NCBI GenBank assembly: GCA_022866585.1
Contig: JALHUP010000308.1
Span: 1-6,356, forward strand
Length of the DNA: 6,356 bases
Direction: 5' to 3'
Source: Candidatus Zixiibacteriota bacterium
GTDB lineage: Bacteria; Zixibacteria; MSB-5A5; SM1-73
Numbering within the stretch: the first letter of the stretch is position 1; every line of letters starts with the position of its first letter. The position numbers and the translations under genes were made by a program. Below, one piece after another: positions 1-4,604 of this stretch. Under the pieces are notes generated by a model, which saw nothing but the letters and a program-made list of their open reading frames with translations, did not search any database and was not told where the DNA came from.

Positions 1-1653
1 ATAGCCGGAAAGGAGCATCCACGAAACGAGTTCCGTCTGCTTACGAAGACCGGCGATTACGTTCCGTTAGATTTTAATGCTAACCCGCTGCTTAAGGATG
101 GAAAACTTATTGGCTTTGTCGGCATTGCGCGCGACATCACCAAGCGCAAGCGGGCGGAAGAGGAACTGCGGGAGAGCAGTGAGAAACTGCGTCTCATGTT
201 CAAGTCCGTGACCGATGGGATAACAGTTACGGATCTGAGCGGCATTATTACTGAGTGCAACGAACAAACACTAAAGATTCATGGGTATCGGTCCAAAGAT
301 GAGATTCTGGGAAAGAGCGCCTTTGCGCTTATCGCTCCCGAGGAACATGAAAAAGCCATGGCAAATATGAAGAAGGTTCTTGGAGAGGGAGCAGTAATAA
401 ATACCGAATATACTTTACTAAGAACGGACGGCTCACAGTTTAACGGGGAGCTGAGTGCCAGTGTATTGACCGATGTTTCTGGTAATCTGAAAGGTCTTAT
501 CGCCATCACCCGCGATGTCACCGAGAAGAAAAAGATGGAAGCGCAATTGATACAATCCGAGAGATTGGCGGCGGTAGGAACGTTAGCTTATGGCATTGCT
601 CATGAGTTCAACAATATTTTAGCAGGTATCTTAGGCAATGCGGAGTTTGGAATGGGAAATGATGATCCCCAAGAGATGAAAGAATGCTTCCAGATCATAA
701 TGGAGAGTTGTGATAGGGCAAAAAGCATTACCAGCAGTCTCTTGGCATTCTCCAGACAGCGTGAAACAAAAAAACAAAGAGCGGATGTGACTTCTGCGGT
801 CGCGACGATTCTGGGATTGGTGGAGCGGGAGCTGGAAAAACATAACATAAAGGTAGTGCGGAAATTCAATCCCATCCCAGAGATAGTCTGCGATTTAGGT
901 GAGCTTTCAGGGGCGGTTCTTAATATGATGACCAATGCCAGAGACGCCATGAGACCTAAAGGAGGCACTCTGACCATAGAGATCGAGAAAAAACGTGATA
1001 ATATCGAAATGATTTTCACCGACACCGGCTGTGGAATACCCGACAGCATAAAGTCCAAAATTTTTGAACCCTTTGTGACCACCAAAGGGGCATTAGGCCA
1101 AAGCGAGATACCGGGAACGGGTCTGGGACTGTTTTTATCCTATGGGATCATCAAGAGATACGATGGCGAAATTGGGGTGAAAAGCGAGGTGGGAAAAGGG
1201 AGCACGTTTACAATAAGAATCCCCATCTCCAAGAATCAAGTGTCGCCCGCTCTGGTTAAGGGCGAAGAAGAGAAGCCGATGGATGTTCCAAAAAATCTTC
1301 ATATCCTTCTGGTTGATGACGAAAAACCGATCTGCACTGCTCTCAAGAAATTTTTTGAAGCTAAAGGACATTCCGTAACCACTGCTCTTTCCGGAAAAGA
1401 GGGACTCCAGGCTTTCAAAAAGGGGAGCTTCGACTTAGTCCTTGCGGACATAACCATGCCGGATATGGACGGAGTGGAATTGATTTCTAAACTAAAAAAG
1501 ATTGATCGGCAGGTGAAGTTTATCGTTTTGACCGGACATATAGCGGATGAGAAATTCGAGAAGGTTAAGAAAGCTGGAGCCGATCAGATAATGGTGAAGC
1601 CTTTTAGAAATGAGGAATTATATCAAGCCATAGGGAAAATATTTGCAATCTGA
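1..1653 (+). CDS. Hybrid sensor histidine kinase, PAS-PAS-HisKA-HATPase-REC (5' end outside window)
   Basis: This frame is open from base 1, giving 550 visible codons. Translation upstream of the first ATG (196) gives the end of a PAS domain with the typical GIARDIT-KRKRAEEEL exit helix, so 196 is not the real start and the N-terminus is missing. Visible residues: PAS remnant 1-55; second PAS about 66-178, ending ITRDVTEKKK; dimerisation/phosphoacceptor helix with AHEFNNIL, His201 (codon 601-603); N-box with Asn308 and Asn312; G1 box DTGCGIP (1021-1041); FEPFVTTK; G2 box GTGLGL (1114-1131); receiver domain about 433-550 with Asp439/Asp440, phosphoacceptor Asp483 (in LADITMPDMDG), Thr511 and Lys533. 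All catalytic residues are present. By family knowledge, it autophosphorylates on His and passes phosphate to its own Asp, often onward through an Hpt protein; no Hpt is seen here. No membrane segment lies in the visible part; the two PAS domains suggest a small-molecule or redox cue. The signal is unknown. It converges on the WYL gene. Confidence 0.95.
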   Translation: MAGKEHPRNEFRLLTKTGDYVPLDFNANPLLKDGKLIGFVGIARDITKRKRAEEELRESSEKLRLMFKSVTDGITVTDLSGIITECNEQTLKIHGYRSKDEILGKSAFALIAPEEHEKAMANMKKVLGEGAVINTEYTLLRTDGSQFNGELSASVLTDVSGNLKGLIAITRDVTEKKKMEAQLIQSERLAAVGTLAYGIAHEFNNILAGILGNAEFGMGNDDPQEMKECFQIIMESCDRAKSITSSLLAFSRQRETKKQRADVTSAVATILGLVERELEKHNIKVVRKFNPIPEIVCDLGELSGAVLNMMTNARDAMRPKGGTLTIEIEKKRDNIEMIFTDTGCGIPDSIKSKIFEPFVTTKGALGQSEIPGTGLGLFLSYGIIKRYDGEIGVKSEVGKGSTFTIRIPISKNQVSPALVKGEEEKPMDVPKNLHILLVDDEKPICTALKKFFEAKGHSVTTALSGKEGLQAFKKGSFDLVLADITMPDMDGVELISKLKKIDRQVKFIVLTGHIADEKFEKVKKAGADQIMVKPFRNEELYQAIGKIFAI

Positions 1654-1702
1654 TCTCATCCCTTCACCCTCGCCATCGATGGAGAGGGGAAAGGAGATGA
1701 GA
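1654..1702. repeat. Imperfect inverted repeat between convergent genes, possible bidirectional terminator
   Basis: It begins immediately after the kinase stop codon. The left arm (1654-1674, starting TCTCATC) pairs with the right arm (1681-1702, ending GATGAGA) over about 18 positions with one bulge and three mismatches, around a self-complementary ATCGAT centre. It lies between two convergent genes, where a two-way terminator would be expected, but there is no T-tract on either side. Its CCCTC/GAGGG-rich arms resemble dispersed palindromic intergenic repeats. Whether it terminates transcription is inference. Confidence 0.6.
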
Positions 1703-1712
1703 AACATCTAAA

Positions 1713-2387
1713 TCATTGATGGACGGCTAAGAGCTTATCCAGACTGATCTTGGATTTAAAGGTTTGAGTGGTTAAAGAAACACTTTTTATCTTGCTCACA
1801 TCATAAAAGGCGACTTTCCTACAATGCCAGCAATAACATAAGACAAACCAGTTTCCATTTTTCGATACCAAAGCATAAGGCTCGATCAAGAACTCATCCC
1901 AACTGTTTCCCTGTTTTCTGCACCTTATTCTTATCGCCCTTTCTTGGTCTATTGCCAGACGAAGCAGTTTGAACATCAAAGAGAACTTTGATGTTTCGTA
2001 GGGGGAACTGGTTACATCTTGTTCCACCTGCTTTGTTCTATCCTGCTCTCCTAGAGATAACCTCTTCTTTCCAGTTTCCAATTTGACGAGGATATTTCTT
2101 GCTAATTTTTGCAATGAACGGTCAGCCTCTATTGGGGAGAACTCAAAAGCAAAGTGTAAGGTGGAGAGTTCCTCTTCTGTCAGGTTAAGGGTGGGGAGAA
2201 AAGCACCCTCCAAAAATTTGTATCCATGCTCATGATATATGGGAAGTTGGGCTGAGGCAAGGCTGTTTATATCTCTGAAGATGGTCCGTTCGGACACCTC
2301 ACATTTTTCAGCTAACCCTTTAGATGTCAAATCGTGGTGAGTCTTAATCAGATTTATCAGGTGAAGAAGCCTCTCGGCTTTTGCCAT
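1713..2387 (-). CDS. WYL-domain helix-turn-helix transcriptional regulator, short form
   Basis: The 224-residue product starts MAKAERLL, the usual opening of WYL regulators (YafY/DeoR-like winged HTH). The HTH spans about 5-60, with recognition helix SERTIFRDINSL at 32-43 and the wing at IYHEHGYKF. A linker follows, then the WYL domain at about 135-205, including IEPYALV (168-174) and NWFVLCYC (179-186). In the family, WYL domains bind ligands such as nucleic acid or small molecules and control HTH activity. Here the WYL triad reads WFV and the usual FRLDRI motif reads FYDVSKI, so its conserved arginine is Tyr195. The protein ends soon afterwards and lacks the roughly 80-residue C-terminal extension (WCX) that many relatives have. 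Cys184, Cys186 and Cys189 form a small cluster. The frame stays open upstream to an ATG at 2546, but those extra 53 codons look unlike the family and run through palindromes, so I prefer 2387. The ribosome site there is weak. Target genes are unknown. Confidence 0.88.
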   Translation of the reverse strand: MAKAERLLHLINLIKTHHDLTSKGLAEKCEVSERTIFRDINSLASAQLPIYHEHGYKFLEGAFLPTLNLTEEELSTLHFAFEFSPIEADRSLQKLARNILVKLETGKKRLSLGEQDRTKQVEQDVTSSPYETSKFSLMFKLLRLAIDQERAIRIRCRKQGNSWDEFLIEPYALVSKNGNWFVLCYCWHCRKVAFYDVSKIKSVSLTTQTFKSKISLDKLLAVHQ

Positions 2388-2416
2388 TTTTAATCTCAAT
2401 TGGGCATTCTCTTTCA

Positions 2417-2437
2417 GGGGAGAGTCCATTCTCTCCC
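2417..2437. repeat. Short inverted repeat GGGAGAG / CTCTCCC
   Basis: GGGAGAG (2418-2424) and CTCTCCC (2431-2437) are perfect 7-base arms around TCCATT. The arms resemble the GAGAGGGG/CCCTC arms of the hairpin at 1654-1702. It lies 30 bases upstream of the preferred WYL start, inside the doubtful N-terminal extension, so it would fall in the leader of that mRNA. Confidence 0.5.
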
Positions 2438-2489
2438 ATTTTAAAAGGTATGGCTCTGTCTGCGCCACACCTAAAAACTCCCTCCCCCC

Positions 2490-2507
2490 TTTCTTGAATT
2501 CAAGGAA
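2490..2507. promoter_or_regulatory. 18-base palindrome centred on CTTGAATTCAAG, possible operator
   Basis: CTTGAATTCAAG (2493-2504) is a perfect 12-base palindrome. Symmetry extends to 18 bases with one T/G mismatch on each side of the core. It lies about 105 bases upstream of the preferred WYL start. A spacer-less palindrome of this size is a plausible site for a dimeric repressor, perhaps the WYL regulator itself. There is no direct evidence for binding. Confidence 0.3.
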
Positions 2508-2619
2508 ACCCGACGGGTCAAAAATAAATATGCAAATTTCGTGCAATTTCTGATGTAACCCCTAACCCGTTATAATCCAACAACATACGCAAAAATGGAT
2601 GTTTTTAGGATTTAACAAA

Positions 2620-2640
2620 TTGGGACTTTTTGCGACCCAA
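2620..2640. repeat. Inverted repeat copy 1, arms TTGGG / CCCAA, core ACTTTTTGCGA
   Basis: Perfect 5-base arms enclose an 11-base core. The core GACTTTTTGC (2624-2633) recurs exactly at 2693-2702, where different but again complementary arms flank it. Shared core with changed yet still paired arms suggests that the paired structure matters, or that both are ends of related mobile repeats. Confidence 0.45.
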
Positions 2641-2687
2641 ACATTCGGTAAACCCTGCAGGGGCTTCATATTCTTGCGAAAGTAGAA

Positions 2688-2705
2688 GTGGAGACTTTTT
2701 GCCAC
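2688..2705. repeat. Inverted repeat copy 2, arms GTGG / CCAC, same core
   Basis: Arms GTGG (2688-2691) and CCAC (2702-2705) enclose AGACTTTTTG. The stretch GACTTTTTGC matches copy 1 in the same orientation, 69 bases away. It lies 66 bases beyond the stop codon of the sigma-54 regulator. Confidence 0.45.
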
Positions 2706-2770
2706 ACAATGTCCGATTTTGTCCCATTAGTGGGAAAGGAGGAATTATTTCGGAAGGAAAAATGTTTTGT

Positions 2771-4126
2771 TTAATCTATATCATACTTCTTAAGCTTCCT
2801 GTATAAGGTGCGTCTATCCATGCCCAAAATCGAAGCCGCCTTGCTTTTGTGTCCACCAGTTTTTTTGAGTATCATTTTGATATATTCTTTTTCCACTGTT
2901 TCCAAGGATATGCCTTCTTCTCCAGCTCGCCGGATGCGTCTCTCTTCAGGAAACTGAATTTCAGGAGGAAGATGTTCTGGTAGGATATCTTCTGAATCAC
3001 ACACCAGCACCGCCCTCTCGATGGCGTGTTCTAATTCCCGCACATTACCAGGCCAGTCGTAATCCAGAAGCAGATTCAAAGTTTCTTTTGAAATCGTCCT
3101 GACCTCTTTTCTCAAGGAGCTATTATATTTTTTTAGAAAATGTTTAGCCAACATGGGAATGTCTTCCCTCCGCTCTTTAAGCTCCGGGAGACGTATAGAC
3201 ATGACCCTTAGGCGATAATATAGATCACTACGAAAGGATCCCTTATTGACCTCTTCTTGCAGCTCGTGATTTGTAGCGGCAACGAGCCTTATGTCCACCT
3301 TCTCTCCCTTTGTTCCTCCTACGGGGGTAATGTTCTGGTCTTCGATGGCCCTCAACAGCTTTACCTGGACGGAAGGAGGAATCTCGCCAATCTCGTCTAA
3401 AAATAACGTCCCCTGGTGGGCCTCCTGGAACAAACCCCGCTTGTCCCTAAGGGCTCCGGTAAAAGCTCCTTTTATATATCCAAAAAGTTCAGATTCCAAC
3501 AAGGTCTCAGGAATGGCGCTAGAGTTGACCACCACAAAAGGTTTTTCTTTTCTTTTACTATTGAAATGAATAGCTTTTGCCACCAGCTCCTTTCCTGTGC
3601 CGGTCTTCCCAGTTATTAGCACCGTGGTATCAGTTTTTGACACCCTTTTTATCATCTCGAAAACATCTTGCATGGCTTTGCTTTTGCCAATTATGTTGTC
3701 GAACTTATATCTTTGTTCAACTTGCTGGGTTAAATATTCTATCTTTTTTCGAAGGGCTCTGTCTTCTAAAGCTTTTTTAATGACGATCAAAATTTCTTCA
3801 GTTTTAAATGGCTTGGTTATGTAATCAAAAGCGCCATTTTTCATGGCTTCCACTGCAGAGTCGATAGTGCCGTAGGCTGTCATCACAACCACATAGGTTT
3901 GGGGGGAAATCCTTTTTATAACCCTCAAAACCTCCATCCCGTCAATTCCCGGCATTTTCAAATCAGTCAAGGCAATATCAAAGAAATCCTGTTTTATTTC
4001 TGTTATCCCGCCCGCACCGTCACCTGAAATTTCAACATCGAATCCCTCTCTATCCAAGATCTTCTTTAGCACTTCCCGTAATCTCTTATCGTCTTCAATT
4101 ATTAGTATTCTATGCTTGTCCGGCAT
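2771..4126 (-). CDS. NtrC-family sigma-54-dependent response regulator, REC-AAA+-Fis HTH
   Basis: The 451-residue product is full length for the family. The receiver domain (1-120) has acidic Asp12/Asp13, phosphoacceptor Asp55 (TDLKMPG), Thr83 and Lys105. The AAA+ domain (about 144-375) has Walker A GKTGTGKE (173-180, usually GESGTGKE), the sigma-54 contact loop GAFTGA (220-225), Walker B LFLDE (241-245), arginine-finger region RSDLYYRL (299-306) and sensor II WPGNVREL (358-365). The C-terminal Fis-type HTH (about 408-447) includes KSKAASILGMDRRTLYRKL. By family knowledge, phosphorylation drives oligomerisation on upstream sites, and ATP hydrolysis remodels RNA polymerase-sigma-54 for promoter melting. 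An in-frame TAG nine bases upstream of the ATG excludes a longer protein. The ribosome site is weak (AGAGAAAG directly before ATG). A strong sigma-70-type promoter lies about 90 bases upstream. The divergent GAF kinase is the likeliest partner in view. Confidence 0.97.
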   Translation of the reverse strand: MPDKHRILIIEDDKRLREVLKKILDREGFDVEISGDGAGGITEIKQDFFDIALTDLKMPGIDGMEVLRVIKRISPQTYVVVMTAYGTIDSAVEAMKNGAFDYITKPFKTEEILIVIKKALEDRALRKKIEYLTQQVEQRYKFDNIIGKSKAMQDVFEMIKRVSKTDTTVLITGKTGTGKELVAKAIHFNSKRKEKPFVVVNSSAIPETLLESELFGYIKGAFTGALRDKRGLFQEAHQGTLFLDEIGEIPPSVQVKLLRAIEDQNITPVGGTKGEKVDIRLVAATNHELQEEVNKGSFRSDLYYRLRVMSIRLPELKERREDIPMLAKHFLKKYNSSLRKEVRTISKETLNLLLDYDWPGNVRELEHAIERAVLVCDSEDILPEHLPPEIQFPEERRIRRAGEEGISLETVEKEYIKMILKKTGGHKSKAASILGMDRRTLYRKLKKYDID

Positions 4127-4187
4127 CTTTCTCTACTTTCTTCCTCGTTGGATATTTTACGAAAGCTCCCAAAACGAATAGGCACAT
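4110..4187 (-). CDS. Candidate 25-codon leader ORF overlapping the response-regulator start
   Basis: ATG at 4187 opens a 25-codon frame beginning MCLFVLGAF, with a basic middle (YPTRKKVEK). It ends at TAG 4110-4112, so it overlaps the first 17 bases of the response regulator in another frame. AGGAGGG sits directly before it, the best Shine-Dalgarno-like sequence in this leader, but the gap from AGGAGG to the ATG is only one base, which is too close for good initiation. A GTG two bases further on, in a third frame, has a gap of three bases. If translated, it could deliver ribosomes to the weak regulator start by coupling. It could equally be chance. No family is recognised. Confidence 0.25.
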   Translation of the reverse strand: MCLFVLGAFVKYPTRKKVEKDAGQA

Positions 4188-4213
4188 CCCTCCTAAACAC
4201 CCACAACAAAACA

Positions 4214-4242
4214 ATTTTACTCTTTTCGGCACGATTTGTCAA
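4214..4242 (-). promoter_or_regulatory. Strong sigma-70-type promoter for the response regulator
   Basis: On the minus strand, a perfect -35 hexamer TTGACA (4237-4242) is followed by a 17-base spacer and TAAAAT (4214-4219), five of six matches to the -10 consensus. The start of transcription would be near 4207, giving a leader of about 80 bases before the ATG at 4126. Position, orientation and spacing all fit. This is the best promoter match in the window. Confidence 0.75.
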
Positions 4243-4336
4243 TGGGCAAATGATGGCATTTTTCCAAAGACATTTCCTCACCTGCGGATTGACTATTTTC
4301 TAATTTCCCATACCCATTCCTATTTTCGGTTCTTCT

Positions 4337-4353
4337 CCCCACCTTTAGCGGGG
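4337..4353. repeat. GC-rich short palindromic repeat, copy A
   Basis: CCCC (4337-4340) and GGGG (4350-4353) enclose ACCTTTAGC. The preceding CTTCT and the CTCCC/GCGGG core match copy B 66 bases downstream. It stands out from the AT-rich sequence around it and lies in the divergent intergenic region. Confidence 0.5.
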
Positions 4354-4399
4354 TTGGAATTTTTGATAAGAACAACAATCTCCAAAAGGATTCACCCTG

Positions 4400-4426
4400 A
4401 CTTCTCCCGCCAGAGGCGGGATCAGT
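4400..4426. repeat. GC-rich short palindromic repeat, copy B, long stem
   Basis: TCCCGCC (4405-4411) and GGCGGGA (4415-4421) are perfect 7-base arms around AGA. A two-base internal mismatch and a further ACT/AGT pairing extend the stem to 4400-4426. It is a strong hairpin without a T-tract, about 180 bases upstream of the GAF kinase start. It resembles dispersed palindromic repeats more than a terminator, since neither flanking gene ends here. Confidence 0.6.
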
Positions 4427-4506
4427 CCGAGGGAAGGGCACTCTTGACCAACCAGTTATGAATCCTAATGCGAGTCCATCTATGAAACCCTTTCTCTATA
4501 AGTCAC

Positions 4507-4527
4507 AACTTGGTTTTTGATCAAGTT
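4507..4527. promoter_or_regulatory. Dyad AACTTG-N9-CAAGTT upstream of the kinase promoter
   Basis: Perfect 6-base arms (4507-4512 and 4522-4527) are spaced by nine bases. An overlapping palindrome TTGATCAA lies at 4517-4524. The dyad ends six bases before the candidate -35 element of the GAF kinase, a position suited to an activator or operator site. Which protein binds, if any, is unknown. Confidence 0.3.
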
Positions 4528-4532
4528 TTCAT

Positions 4533-4561
4533 TTTTCATACCGATTTAATTATTGTATTAA
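4533..4561 (+). promoter_or_regulatory. Weak candidate sigma-70 promoter for the GAF kinase
   Basis: TTTTCA (4533-4538), a 17-base spacer and TATTAA (4556-4561) each match four of six consensus positions. Spacing is ideal and the location, 43 bases before the ATG, is suitable, but such matches are common in AT-rich DNA. No -24/-12 sigma-54 element is visible here. Confidence 0.25.
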
Positions 4562-4592
4562 CTTCACCTTATTATTTTAGGGTAAGAAATGA

Positions 4593-4598
4593 AAGGAG
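4593..4598 (+). promoter_or_regulatory. Ribosome binding site AAGGAG
   Basis: AAGGAG lies six bases before the ATG at 4605. This is near-ideal spacing and fixes the start of the GAF kinase. Confidence 0.85.
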
Positions 4599-4604
4599 TC
4601 AAAA

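Larger units (their letters stand above)
2388..2770. other. 383-base intergenic region rich in dyad symmetries, no supportable gene
   Basis: It lies between the stop of the sigma-54 regulator and the preferred start of the WYL gene, both on the minus strand. I see no RNA gene, no T-tract terminator for the regulator and no convincing promoter for the WYL gene. A TTATAA-like element on the minus strand near 2568-2574 has no good -35 partner. Besides the repeats listed separately it contains ACCCG-A-CGGGT (2508-2518), CCCTGCAGGG (2653-2662) and TCCCA-ttag-TGGGA (2722-2735). The density of symmetries suggests regulatory sites or remnants of small mobile repeats. That is inference. Confidence 0.6.

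Noticed and set aside
600..1085. 161-codon minus-strand ORF opposite the hybrid kinase
   Set aside because: It lies antisense to conserved HisKA/HATPase motifs and has no family features. It is a shadow of the real gene.
2762..2806. 14-codon plus-strand ORF starting ATG 2762 with GGAAGG upstream
   Set aside because: Mostly antisense to the 3' end of the response regulator, very short, no recognisable content. The SD-like bases are probably chance.
4243..4258. Possible -24/-12 sigma-54 promoter on the plus strand (TGG...GGCA)
   Set aside because: Only the GG and GC dinucleotides are correctly spaced; the rest of the consensus fails and it lies about 350 bases from the kinase start.
4217..4441. 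74-codon minus-strand ORF in the divergent intergenic region
   Set aside because: It runs through the two GC-rich palindromes and the response-regulator promoter, has no recognisable domain, and its product is low-complexity and arginine/serine rich. Most likely a chance frame.
2388..4604. CRISPR array, tRNA, rRNA or riboswitch in the intergenic regions
   Set aside because: No regularly spaced direct repeats, no cloverleaf-like sequence and no riboswitch core that I recognise in either intergenic region.
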